A stretch of DNA of 64,000 nt, from positions 10,646,446 to 10,710,445 of the forward strand of contig OY970829.1 in assembly GCA_963853835.1 (NCBI GenBank), written 5' to 3'. Origin of the DNA: Calendula officinalis. Its lineage: Eukaryota > Streptophyta > Magnoliopsida > Asterales > Asteraceae. The notes beneath the pieces were generated by a model that was not told the DNA's origin, did no database searches, and worked only from the letters and a program-made list of their open reading frames with translations. Both the position numbers and the translations under genes were made by a program. This document shows positions 34,201 to 45,496 of this stretch, in pieces. Position 1 is the stretch's first letter. The number at the start of each line of letters is the position of its first letter.

Positions 34201-36036
34201 GCTCCTCTTCCACCGGCTTCTGATCCACTTAACCGAGAAATGCTCCTGGCAGCATCCCGTTCATTTACAATTGAACAAATTAAAGCGATGTTCAACTATC
34301 GCTTAGAAGAACTGGTCGAGCCATGCAATCCAGGATCCCTTTTATTCAGAAGGCCTGGTGACCCTGAGGATGATCCTCAGGGAGGAGGACAGAGAAGAAT
34401 ACTGGAACACGGGGGATCCAGTTCTCAAACTCAAGGAGGTGCAAGTCATTCTCAACAATAACCCAGCTCCTCTCATCAAACACAGGGAGGAGGACAACAA
34501 GACTATGAATACTTTCATGACTAGGCGGTTGTTGAGTTTGATTACGATCAGGTGCTGAACGTTGAACCACTCAACCAGTGGCGAGTAGATGAGAGTGAAG
34601 ACATCTTGCCCCAAAATAACCGTAAATCCAGTGAGATGACTGAAGCCGAAAAACTTGAATCTATGTGTCATCTCCAATCTATAAATTTTGAGGTTGAGAA
34701 CAATAAAAACGACAATGTTCAACAGGTTCTGATAAAAGAGGCGGACACAGTGATTGATTTACCTAGTGACCCGGAAGAAGACAACATTGTGAGGGATGCT
34801 TTTAACGAATCAACTCAACCTGCCACCTCCCCTTCAAACGATGACTCCGACAGCGACAAAGCAGGGGAGGATGAACCATTTGACGTCAAAAGATATCCCT
34901 TCACACGAGAAAATTATCACCGTTACTTCCGGAACTACGATCAACTGGTCGCCGCCAGAACTCCAGCACCGGAACCACCAACTGCCTCTCATACACATGA
35001 TGTGCCGGTATTATCATATAGCGAGAAGAGAGCGGCGGATAAAGCTAACAAACGCCGCCTGAAGATCTCCAAAGCGTGCCTCTTTCAACAAGTTAAAATG
35101 CCATTTGTTGAAGATCGCTTCTCTGCTATTTTCCAGGAGACAGAGCTGCCTGTAATCTATCAGGATTTATACAAAGAAGTGGTACTGCCTTTCCGAGAAA
35201 AGAAAATGTATTACCTTACAATGCATTACCTTAGGGGCAAAACTGATCGATACAGCAAATTCCCGATAACACAACTCCTGGAGATAACGACCGACCACTT
35301 CTCAGGCTACTACTGGTACACAATCTTCCATATTCGCAGAGCAGATGATCAACTGTACACAATTACCGAAGGAGACTTCTATATTCTTGAACCTCGGGAT
35401 ATAGAATTTCTTTACAACACAGTACGCTTACTACCAGACACGCCTCATCCAATTAAAAATCATGCGAGAAATTTCGCTCAGGCTGCTCTGAAGCGCTTCA
35501 TGCTTGTTAAAACATTAGCTGCTCGAATGGAAGATGTGCAGATGGCTATTGAGAGTGGTACAGCAAAGGTTCACTTAGCTGCTCCCTACAGATCACTTCC
35601 CTCCGAGATTCAAACTCGGAGAACAGTTGTTCTAGGTGAACCCAACTTGGGAATGACTTACACGAACTACTTCAAAGAAAGAGTCTTCTTTCGTGTGTCA
35701 GACATTGCCAAGTACTGTGACGGCACATTGAACATCCTCAAGAGGAAATTGGAGAAAAAGGGGAGGCACATGAACAGAGATCCCAGCATCCCAGAAAACA
35801 CCTCTCTTCGAAGCAATATTGACACACTAATCACTGCCATTAAGGAAAGACTAAGCTGGCGAATAGTGATTAGACATTTTGAGGTTCACCTGGGTGTACG
35901 AGAAAGAAGACACACGCCTACCTACACAACTGAAGTTCCTAACATGCCACTACCTTTCGGTCAATATCATGGGCTAAGATGGCAGGACGAATCAGTTAAT
36001 CGCCAAAAACCGTATGAAAGACGTGGGCGGCATTAA
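31222..36036 (+). pseudogene. Large 'extra ORF' of element B: coiled coil - conserved domain - P/T-rich - C-terminal domain, two in-frame stops
   Basis: The frame is continuous from ATG 31222 to the stop at 36034-36036 (1605 codons), except for TAA at 34459-34461 and TAG at 34522-34524. Residues 1-60 are acidic and about 65-330 are coiled-coil. At about 395-620 there is a conserved domain (VPAVYVQQFFVNL, FTKDDLYDIFRLPRAD, WSHIFTIFNRCMTAKKGG, FDYAAYLWEEF). About 645-960 is Pro/Gln/Thr-rich with a TTTIPPV-type repeat; a short coiled coil (STIQSLSTRLENLEG) follows. After the stops, a second domain includes YCDGTLNILKRKLEKK. No Gag, protease, integrase, RT or RNase H motif appears. The conserved blocks resemble, from memory, a very common uncharacterised protein family of Asteraceae. 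Element A carries a decayed relative. Possible roles (structural, envelope-like) are speculation. Confidence 0.7.
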
Positions 36037-38504
36037 CATTCAAATGCTAGGATGCACTTCACCTGTTCCACTATGGCTTCTGATCAAAACAGATTCAGAA
36101 CCCGCTCTTAAAAGAAACCACAAATCTCAATCAAGCTTAACCGCAAAACCTCTCCTTCAACCCTCCGACGAGGTATAAGGTACGTCCTTCGATCTCAAAA
36201 CTTGTCAATTACTTTTGTTTTGTCGAGGGGGAGAAATATTAATTCTAGGGGGAGAATTATTATTTCTAGGGGGAGAAAATTCAGAAAAACAAAAACAAAA
36301 TACCCAAATAAAAAGTTTTATGTTTGTAACGTTAATCATAAGTTTTTGTAATATCCGTAAACGATCTCTTTACTAGTTCTCTAGTAAAGATTGCATCTGT
36401 TTATTACAAATTCTTTTAATTCTCGTTACTTACTACTTCAAAAGACATACCTTCCCATGGTTTGCCAGATTCGGCCACACCTTCCCAGGGAAATATTTCA
36501 GCCAACTGGTAAATGTGAGGGTTTAGGTCTAGGGTATAGTAATAGGTGAGTGCAAGGTGATGTGAAAACATGATAAATCAAAGAAAACACACCTTATGAG
36601 TGCATCCAAACCGAAAATAAACCGGGCAACCAATTAAATAGGTGATCATTCATTCGTTGAATGTTTCACTAGACTTTACTGGCCCAGTAAAGCAAATGCA
36701 CGCCACCACCAACTACTCAAATTCCTCTCAACAGGGATTTGTTTCATTTCATCAGGGGACGTAGCACAAAAGCTACTGACTACTCATTCGGAGTATGTCG
36801 GTATTGAATAATAATAACCTCCTGCCCCGGGTTAAGTCTCTTTGTATGCACAGTGTGTCTAGTTCTCACCCCCAAGAATATTTCCAATATAGGACACCTG
36901 CACTACAAACATGGATCTCCGTGAATCCATCGGAACACTCGTAGTGGCATCACAATATGATGTTTCACGAGGATCGAGTGGAAATCCTGCTAGAGCTAAA
37001 ATCACGCCAACTCTAAACGCAGGTCACACATTTGAATCAACGGTTGTGCAAACGACTACAGATTCATACCGTGTGCCAACGAATACTCTATGTGAGTCCG
37101 GTGTTACCCTAAAAGAACAAAGTTGCTGTGCCTTAAACTTCAAAATCATTCAGGCAACAACTTATACCGGAAACACATAAAATTCCGATGAAAAATCCAT
37201 GTGAACTAAAATGCAACATCTTGAAAGCTGATTAAAATGCACATGAGCGTAATAGTCCACTCTCAAATTACTCCTATGATCTGCTAAACCCAGCATGATC
37301 TTCCCCGGAGCCACCGACAATATAGGAACTGAAAAGTGAGGGTCCCTAGGTCTAGGTGAGCAGAATCAAGTATCATGGGATCTTGACTGGGGTGCGCTGA
37401 GGTAAAAATTGAGAGGGGGTATGAAGTATGGGGTGCAAATCAGCTTATCACATGGTAAAAACAAAAATGAGGGTGTGGTTGAAAAATGAAAAAGTGAGTT
37501 GAGTGAGGAGCGTGTGTGAAAGGGTTAAAAGAAAACGGAAAACCCTCCCTAAACCGAACAAATGACCGGGTAACCTCATCTATATCAGATTGCATATGTT
37601 GCTTTCTGATTAAGGCATCATGGACCCAGTGATGCAATGCACAACCCCCACTGACCACTCAAGTACAAAAAGTACTTGTTTCAAAATCACGGAGATTACC
37701 ACATCCACTATCGACATCTCATTTGGAGATTGTTGATATTGAAAAAGAGGACCCACCTCCAGTCCTCGCCTTCGTTTGTCCACGTATAGAGTCTAGAACC
37801 GAATTAAATTTCTCTAGGACACAGGCACTCTACCAAGCATATCTTTGAGATATTGCCGGAACATTCATAGTGATACCAAAATTATTGGTATTCCACGATG
37901 ATTGAATGGAAATCCTACCAGTGCTAACATCAATGCCAACACTGAACGTAGGTCACACAGTTTCTGTAACTGTTGTGTTAACAGGCAATCTATGTGATCC
38001 TGGGTTACCCTGATACATTCTTGTGCGAAGATCAGACGACCGTACTCCATTCTTATCAACAACGGTCACTATGTCTGATAGAAAATCTGATGACTGTACT
38101 TCAATCTTATCAACAACAGTCAATAAATCAGATAAGGGATTCTATGACCGTACTCCAACATTATCAACAACGGTCAGAAAATCCACAACATATCAACATT
38201 CCGCACTGCTTCAACTTCAACAAACATCAGGAACCAAGGATCTGCAGCAAATCGACAAACGCCACAACTTCAAGAAAGGACTTCCGCTGCTAACCGCTCT
38301 ATCTATGGGTCTACTTTCAGTCGATTTGCATGAAGTCTTCTGGAATACTTTATATTGGTTGAAAAGCCGATTAAAAGTATACCTGTCACCGATGATCAAA
38401 GGCTGATGCTGTTTTATCAACAAAACTGCTCAACGGTTCAATTCTCAGCTCCAGCCTTACAATCACAGAAGTCTTCAAAGATATGCAACCTAGTCTACTA
38501 TTAC
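36037..38504 (+). other. Non-coding 3' region of element B with internal duplications
   Basis: Contains three 'agggggaga' purine clusters at 36222-36280 and a diverged duplication of about 250 bp (about 36850-37120 against 37770-38030, with shared blocks aggacac, ggaaatcctnc, caggtcacac/taggtcacac, ctatgtga). No supported gene; the minus-strand ORF at 37440-37658 has no recognisable features. Confidence 0.6.
38035..38180 (+). repeat. Three tandem copies of a unit of about 55 bp
   Basis: 'gac(c/t)gtact(c/t)caa...ttatcaacaacggtcan' recurs three times between about 38035 and 38175, with moderate divergence. Confidence 0.7.
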
Positions 38505-38516
38505 AAAGGGGGAGAT
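38505..38516 (+). other. Polypurine tract of element B
   Basis: AAAGGGGGAGAT directly before the 3' LTR TGTTAGG: the usual plus-strand priming site of Copia-type elements. Confidence 0.88.
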
Positions 38517-38823
38517 TGTTAGGTACTAGATATGTTGTAATAGATAGTCTAGGGGGTAATAGTGTAACAATGTATAGATGTTAGGTTTTATTACCAAAAT
38601 GGTCCTAACTAACCAAGAATTGAGCCATGGTATAAATACCAAAGTGTAAGGCTCAATTCTTTAAACTTTTGCAATTAATCAAATCTTCATTTCCAGCAAT
38701 TGTTCTCTCTACCATCTCTCTACTTTCTCTCTCTAAAAGCCCTAATCTCCATCTTCACTTTTCTCACCAAAATCATCATCAAACATCATAATATGGATTG
38801 AATCAGTGTTATTGTGCTTTTCA
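38517..38823 (+). repeat. 3' LTR of element B
   Basis: Same 307-bp length as the 5' LTR with two substitutions, followed by the ATGTA duplication. Confidence 0.95.
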
Positions 38824-39013
38824 ATGTACAATTAAAGCATTAAATGAGGTTAGGAAACTTTGGATGATTCCATGGCGGGCACGTACCATTAAAGTTGCTA
38901 CAAGCAGTTTTTTTTTATATTGGTGAATCATTGGTTGAATCACATGTAGTAGTTACTATTGGTGGAGATGGAAGCAAGTCTTGAGGACAAGACTTTTTCA
39001 AAGGCGAGAGTAA

Positions 39014-39261
39014 TGATAGGGACTTGGATGGTTATTAAATAATATATAACTAGAGGGGTCAAAAGAGTAAATTAGCTAAAGTTGTTAGAGTGCTTGCAAT
39101 TAGGGAACGAGAGTTGAGAGATGAGTGAGGTTTTGATTATTACGTATTATTCTCCTGTAGAGTTTGGCTCTTAGCCCTAGGGTTTTAAGAGAGGGTTTAT
39201 CAATTGTTTAATTGTTGTTTTCATGTTTAATTTCTGTTCTTCAATTTCACGTTCTTCATCA
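39014..39261 (+). repeat. 3' LTR of the Gypsy-like element
   Basis: Matches 27814-28101 apart from the 40-bp deletion and about three substitutions. Followed by CTTTG. Confidence 0.9.
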
Positions 39262-39266
39262 CTTTG

Positions 39267-39501
39267 AGCTTAGGATCCAGAGCGGGTTTAGATTTAGATG
39301 CACCAATATTAATCTTACCCTTACCGACCTGCGTAGGGGCGAACTTCTTCCTTTGGAGGGTTGACTTTTCCAAATAATCAGATTGGAATCTGAGAAACTG
39401 AGTTTATTTTTTATCATGCTAGACTCTGCGGCCTTCAACATAACATGTAATTCAATAATGGATTTGTTCATGCTAATTCTAATTGTGGAGTATATCTTCA
39501 T
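39267..39501 (-). pseudogene. Remnant of a Copia gag (target of the later insertions)
   Basis: The minus strand reads MNKSIIELHVMLKAAE, typical of the C-terminal half of plant Copia Gag (LxELHxMLKxAE). After a frame change it gives GKGKINIGASKSKPALDPKLK, the basic linker that normally precedes the zinc knuckle. The fragment stops at the CTTTG duplication. Its continuation seems to lie at 24290-24310, on the other side of the solo LTR and Gypsy-like element, so both inserted into this old fragment. Confidence 0.6.
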
Positions 39502-40217
39502 ATCATTATATCATTAGTTATCTTTATCTCCAAGGAATTTGAGTTACTTTCGTTTGGACTTTTTCTTAATCGGACTATTCATCTTAAATCCACTACTCAG
39601 TTTCAGTTCCACTCAATGATCAAAATTTTATTTTACATATAAATAAGGTGTGTTCAAAACTAGATATCCAGATTTATTTATAGTGATCTTACCTATCTGA
39701 ATCCAGTATCTAGAATCCAGAATTCAGATATCCAAAATTCGGATATCCAAAATTCGGATATATGATATTTGTAAATTAAAGGGTAAAATGCATAAAAAGG
39801 TAACATACTTTGATTGAAAATTTATTTAAGGGTATCTACTTTTGTTTTGATTACTAAAAGATAATCAACTTTTATAAAAATTTATAAAAAGGTAATCTAT
39901 TTTTGTTTTGATCACTGAAGGGTAACCAACTTATATAAAAGTTTATAATAAATGAAATTACGTTTATTTTGATCTCTAAAGGCTAACCAACTTTCATATG
40001 TGACTAAAAAAGAGAATATGTAACTTGTAAGTGAGAATTTTATGGATATAACACATCTTCATCAAATAATGCATTACAGGATCACTTGTCTGAGTGTGAA
40101 ACTGAGATAGCCGCGGTAGAAAATCACTCAGACGACAATTTGCCAATAATGAATCAGAATAAGGATGACACTAAAGGTTAACTTCTCAAATTAATATGTC
40201 AGTTATGTATATTTTTA

Positions 40218-42317
40218 ATAGCCTATAACCCGTGATAAATCACGGGCGGCTCATAAAAGTGTTCACAAAAATAAGTAGAAAATATATAAGAACATGTGTT
40301 GAAAATAATAACTTTAATATTGAAGAGGTTTTGTCTTTCTCACATTACCTAAAGAACGATTTAGTTTCAAACACATCGATAAATCGAGTGGAATAAAAGC
40401 TTGACTATGACCCGAATGGACCGAGAACGAAACATGCATATTCACCTATTTAAAATGTCCTGAATTTTAGAGAAAAATATGGAACTTGAAAACTTTAATT
40501 AATATAAATAAACTAAATTTGACCTCATCACCACCATATGTCGTGTTCTTTTGCTCATATAATCAGATTACACATATGGTCAGCAAAATAACAAACATAT
40601 AAAAAAAGGAACAACAAAACAACAAACGTGTCAAACCTACATATGTTTGAAAAAAAACTTTTATATATATTAAAAATTGCATTTAAGAGTCAATTCTTTA
40701 AACTATATTATTGTAGGTTAATTAGTAAGGTGCTGTTTGGTAGCATCTGAATTATTAAGATCTAAATGACGCAGAGGTCTGAATGATTCAGACTTACCCT
40801 TACATCTGTCCGATTAAGAGGCAGAACATGTTCAATTTTTGATTCAGAGGTTGATTAAGATGGCTTACCAAACACTCTGAATAAGAGGCTATCCTCTTAT
40901 CTGTATCATTAAGAGGCTTACCAAACAGCACCAAACTCTGACCAACCTGTTAAAAAATTAATTACTTAAGAAACATAACATGAGGCACTATATAGAAGTT
41001 AGTCATATGTAATGTCGTAATTTTCTTGTAATCTACTTTTGATTTGTTATCGTGCATATAAAAATTTTACACTGTAAACTGAAGGCATTACCGTTTGTTT
41101 GACTAATTTTTGGTAAAACTGAATTTTCCCACATTTAAAGTATAATCTTATGTATAATAGTAAAAATATAAAAAAATTGAAAACAAATATCTCAAAAGGG
41201 ACTTTTCTAACACGAGCCAAAACGGGTTGGACCCGGTTAGCTTAACCCGCCAATACATTTTTGCTATTTTTAAATCATATTGAAATCTTTCAATAAAACA
41301 GACATTGGGTGACTTTCAAATTGTTTGGCCCGTATTTACTATAGACAAGCTTTTCTATTTGACCCATTTGGATTATATACAACCAAAATACACCGATTGA
41401 TAAGGGTTATGTTTAGCAAACCATCCCTACTCATTCGTGAAGGCAACACACTTTTAAGGAAATCAGTTTACCTGTTTCCGTTGTTCATTTATTCCTTATT
41501 TTGCACACAATAACACGTATAAAAAAGTGATCTTGGCATAAGCTTTCCCTATTTCTTTGGTAAATGATCGAAAATATATACATAAAAATAGTTGCACAAT
41601 GTTACAGAAAATAATAATTCCAACTACCATTGTTCTTGCACTTCTGTCAAGTTGAAATCTTTTTCATGAAACAGAATTCGTGTTAAAACTATAAATTAAA
41701 TTATTTAAAACCTTTTTGTTATTCAAAACTATTCATATTTAAGTACATTAAATGGATAATAAATACTTTAATTGCATCAGATGTCAATGTCTGAACCCCT
41801 AATAAATATACAAGTTATAAAAATAAAGTTATTCAATTTTCATTTAAAACTGATTATCATAAATTAAAACTTAACGTAACCGGCGGTTTTAACAATAGCA
41901 ATCATCAAAATACATAATCAAGTGATATATCGTATAACAGAAAATAGAATACATCTATACATATTTACATTTAGCATTGTTTACGTTGACGCTTATTACC
42001 TTAATATTGCAATGCATTGAATTTACATTTACATATAGGAAGGTATTTTATGTTGTGGTCGGTTATCAGTAAACGTATTTACATTTACAATTAGTAAAAT
42101 ATAGGAATTGACTCTGATAAGGGTCACTAAAAGTCAATTTATTCAGTTCTATTTAAAAGTGAGGTGGCTTAAAAGTGCATATATGGACTATAATGTGGCA
42201 ATAATGACTTGACATTTAAGTGCAAAGTGGCCTCATACATGGCATAAGGTATGATGTGCCATTATGACATGGCTTTATAGATTTCAAAAAAAAACCTTCT
42301 TTTAATATATATAAAGA
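40218..42317 (-). mobile_element. Non-autonomous Helitron (family 1), 2.1 kb
   Basis: On the minus strand the 5' end is A|TCTTTATATATATTAAAAGAAGG. The 3' end has the hairpin CCCGTGAT-TT-ATCACGGG, then TTATAGGCTAT|T. Both ends match the 11.5-kb Helitron at 43394-54870 (TCTCTATACATAATAAAAGAAGG; ...TTATAGGCTAG|T), so that element could have mobilised it. The terminal CTAG is mutated to CTAT here. No coding region is visible, and it holds a 204-bp MITE. It sits inside the long inverted-repeat element. Confidence 0.85.
40729..40932. mobile_element. MITE with GGTGCTGTTTGGTA ends, 204 bp
   Basis: Perfect 14-bp terminal inverted repeats GGTGCTGTTTGGTA and TACCAAACAGCACC. Subterminal 'cttaagag', 'attaagag' and 'cagaggt' motifs occur in both orientations. 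The ends resemble known plant hAT-type MITEs, but no clear 8-bp duplication was found. It lies within the 2.1-kb Helitron. Confidence 0.8.
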
Positions 42318-43118
42318 TTTTATCAATTTGAGTCGTTTTTCTATTAAACGTCAAATTTATGATCCATCAACCTAGTACTATGAACAATTGAACCGTTCGT
42401 GAACATTTCAGCGTGAATTTATGTTTGTTCGTTTAGCTAAATTAATGAATATGAACAACATATGTATTCGTTTAGTAAAATGAACACATACACGAACAAA
42501 TGCCTCGTTTGCAGGCCTACATCAACCCATTGGAAGCTTCGTTCGTGTTCGTTCGGTTCGTTTACAGATCTACATCAAACTATTAGAAGTTAAAGAAGTT
42601 TGTCAAAGGTTAAGTGTACAAATTGTTTTGAAAATTGGTTACCCTTTAGTGATCATAACAAAAGTAGATACCCTTTTTGTAAACTTGTATAAGAGTTGAT
42701 TGCCCTTTAGCGATCATAACTAAAATAAATACCCTTTATGTAAACTAGCTTTTATAAGAGTTGATTAGCCTTTAATGATCAAAACAAAAGTAGATACCCT
42801 TAAATGGAATTTCACCTAAAGTATATTACCTTTTATGCATTTTGCCCAAAAATAATCATTTATATTTATTTTTTTGATATTTTGGATTTTTTTTGGATAT
42901 TTCAAATATATTTTTTTCTGGGTATTTCTGATATTTTCCGGATATTTCAGATTTTTTTGATATTCCATATAATTTTTCGAATATCAGATATATGAAAATT
43001 TTGAGACAGTCCGGATCAGGTGTCCGAAATTAGGTTTTTATATATCATGATTTTCGGATATCTGGATAGTTAATATTTTTTCGGATACCCGGTTTTCGAA
43101 TATTTTTAAATACCCCTA

Positions 43119-43393
43119 TTATAAATGATAATTATGGTCATCTTTAAAAAAAGATTATGCGACAACGGAACGTAATTATTGTCTAATTTTCCATAGATAC
43201 ACACCAATGTTTTAGCAAACTCGCCAACACTCGGATATAAGACAAGTTAATTGTGTGTTTGAGGGATAAAACTCATTAATGGTGTAAAACTTTAAATGCT
43301 AATAGTAAGAAACCTATCAAATAAATTAAAACGAATTCCATTGGTGTACGTGAGCAATAAACCAAATCAACAAAATTTTGTTTTATATATAAA
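43119..43393. other. Short host spacer left of the Helitron
   Basis: AT-rich, no gene. The segment at about 43145-43195 is loosely similar to sequence at 54880-54970 on the other side of the Helitron (atctttnnaaaaaaa, tgcgac, ttattgtntaa). Confidence 0.4.
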
Positions 43394-43404
43394 CTAGCCT
43401 ATAA

Positions 43405-43422
43405 CCCGTGATGAATCACGGG
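43405..43422 (-). terminator. Helitron 3' terminal hairpin
   Basis: CCCGTGAT and ATCACGGG form an 8-bp stem with a 2-nt loop, 11 nt from the CTAG end. In Helitrons this hairpin is thought to signal termination of rolling-circle transfer. This is a DNA transposition signal, not a transcription terminator. Confidence 0.9.
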
Positions 43423-43663
43423 CGGCTTTTAAAATGTTCATAATATTTTCATATGTAATCGAACACACAACGAAATATATATAAAGCATTTAAAATAAAA
43501 ATACATGGTGAGTTCCGTGGAAACGTAAATTTGGAAAAAATCATGGGCGTTGAAGCCGATAAAAAATCCACTATAATCTGCAATTGTTTTCAAAACTTGT
43601 ATAAAAATGTACTTATATCGGGAACTCAAATTATAATAAAGTACATACATTGTAACTATTTAT

Positions 43664-45462
43664 TCAAATTTTTTGGAGGACTTCTTGGTAAACAACATTG
43701 AGAGTGTTGTTTGTGACTTTTCCGTCTTTATCGTATATTAACATCTTCAATCCTTTGCGACTTTTTACTCTAGACACTGCAACATAAAGCTGACCATGAG
43801 TGAATACTGGTTTAGGTAAGAAAATCCCAACATTTGATAAAGATTGTCCTTGACTTTTATTGATTGTCATTGCAAAACATACTGAAAGTGGAAATTGTCG
43901 TCTATTCATCTTTAACGGTAGTCTCTTATCAGAAGGGCTAAGTTTCATTCGTGGAATTAAAGTAACATGCCCAATATTAGTTCCTGTTATAATTTCTGCT
44001 TTTATTACATGTTCCCCAAGACTTAGTACTCTTAGTCTCGTTCCATTGCATAGCCCTGATGTCTGATCAATATTCCTTAAAAGCATAACTGGTGCACCGA
44101 CTTTTAGAGTTAACATGTGGTTAGGTATACCTGATAGTTTAAGCCCATTTAGTGTTTCAGGTGAGTAGTAGCAATCCGTGTAATTATTATCTAGGCATTC
44201 AGATTCACATATAGTATCTGAACTATAGTAAACCTCTTGGTGACCAGGAATCTTAGACAACAAATGGTCATTAATAACTTCAACTACTTCATGTGTTGGT
44301 GCAAGAATTGCCCTTTCTTGGAAATAAGTTGGGTCTGCTAAATTATGGATAAAATCAGGATAAACAAATTCTACAAGAGATCCAATAGGATTAACGACAT
44401 CGGTTATAAGCAAATCATCAGGTATTTTGATTGTTGCCTCGCCATCATTAGGCCCACCCAAAATACCATCACCTATTTTTAGGATCCAATCTCCAAATTC
44501 CTTAATTTCTTTAGTATTTGTCTCCGATGAACCCTGTCTGAGCCGCATGTTCGTTGTTAATTCAAGTACTGTGCAATCATCCCATATATATGATGAATTA
44601 ATTGATGCATGTACGACCTCTTGTCTACTTCCTGCAGGAATAACGGGAAGGATTTGCCTAAAATCACCTCCAAATATGATAACTTTACCACCAAAAGGAA
44701 GATTTTTTGCATTAGGGATAGTAGATCCAATAATATCTCTTAATGATCTGTCTAATGCTTCAAAACAGTGCTTGTGCATCATAGGTGCTTCATCCCATAT
44801 AATTAATGTAGTCTTAGTAAGTAAGCCAGCAAGATCAGTACCTGAAGTTTTTAAAGTAATTATAGAAAATAATAAATCTAGTATGAATAAGAAATGGGCT
44901 AAGATTCGAACCTGATGTGATTGAACATAAAGAGTCTTCGTTTACGTTTATAGGTATCCCAAATCTAGAATGTGCTGTTCTACCACCAGTTAATAGTAAA
45001 GAAGCGATGCCACTTGATGCGACATTCAAACATATGTCTCTTTTAGACCTAATAGCTGCAGATAACGTTTTCCATATATAGGTCTTTCCGGTACCCCCAT
45101 AACCATAAAGAAAGAAAACTCCACCTTTTTTGTTTTGAACTGCAGACATAACCCTTTCATATACAACTTTCTGTTCTGTAGTTAGGCTTGGAAATAACAT
45201 ATCATGTTCGGACTTCAATAAAGTTGTGTCATAGCAGATTTCGTCGTGAATCAACCTGTTAGTGTGCATTTCTAGAAACTCCATATCAGGTAACGACATT
45301 CCATTGATAGAGCTTAAGCTGCTACCATTTGTACGAAGGATGTTGTCAATTTGTTGCAAACACAGATTTTTTTGACGACGTTCCATGATTTGTAGGTCTG
45401 CAAAAGAAAATATATTATATTTACATTTACCATATACTTCGTTATAATAAATGAATTTATAT

Positions 45463-45496
<34 letters not shown>

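Larger units (their letters stand above)
29717..38823 (+). mobile_element. Non-autonomous LTR retrotransposon B carrying a 4.8-kb ORF and no pol
   Basis: LTRs of 307 bp (29717-30023 and 38517-38823) differ at two positions by eye (over 99% identity). There is a 5-bp duplication ATGTA (29712-29716 and 38824-38828), a tRNA-Met primer site at 30026 and a polypurine tract AAAGGGGGAGAT at 38505-38516. The interior has a leader with a tandem array, a 1605-codon frame with two in-frame stops, and a 2.5-kb non-coding tail. None of the standard gag-pol domains is present. The insertion is recent and lies inside the Gypsy-like element. Confidence 0.93.
27814..39261 (+). mobile_element. Ty3/Gypsy-like LTR element without pol, split by element B
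   Basis: LTRs at 27814-28101 (288 bp) and 39014-39261 (248 bp), starting TGATAGGGACTTGG and ending TTCTTCATCA, with a 5-bp duplication CTTTG (27809-27813 and 39262-39266). Outside a 40-bp indel I see about 3 substitutions, so the LTRs are about 99% identical. The interior (excluding element B) is only about 1.8 kb: a Gypsy-type gag, then unrelated coding-like sequence, and no pol. The tail before the 3' LTR includes 'cttgaggacaagac', which resembles the Gypsy pol C-terminus (LEDK). Confidence 0.88.
39647..43118. mobile_element. DNA-transposon-like element with long inverted repeats, interrupted by a Helitron
   Basis: Inverted arms at about 39781-39999 and 42621-42847 share long blocks (GGG.AAAATGCATAAAA.GGTAA, AAGGGTATCTACTTTTGTTTTGAT). 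Each arm is itself made of subrepeats of about 75 bp. Outside them both ends carry many 'ggatatcc' and 'cggatat' motifs and end in an imperfect AGGGGTATT / AAGGTGTGTT pair. No transposase is visible. The boundaries are approximate. Confidence 0.5.

Noticed and set aside
37440..37658. Minus-strand ORF in the element B tail
   Set aside because: Isolated, in a non-coding duplicated region, with no motif.
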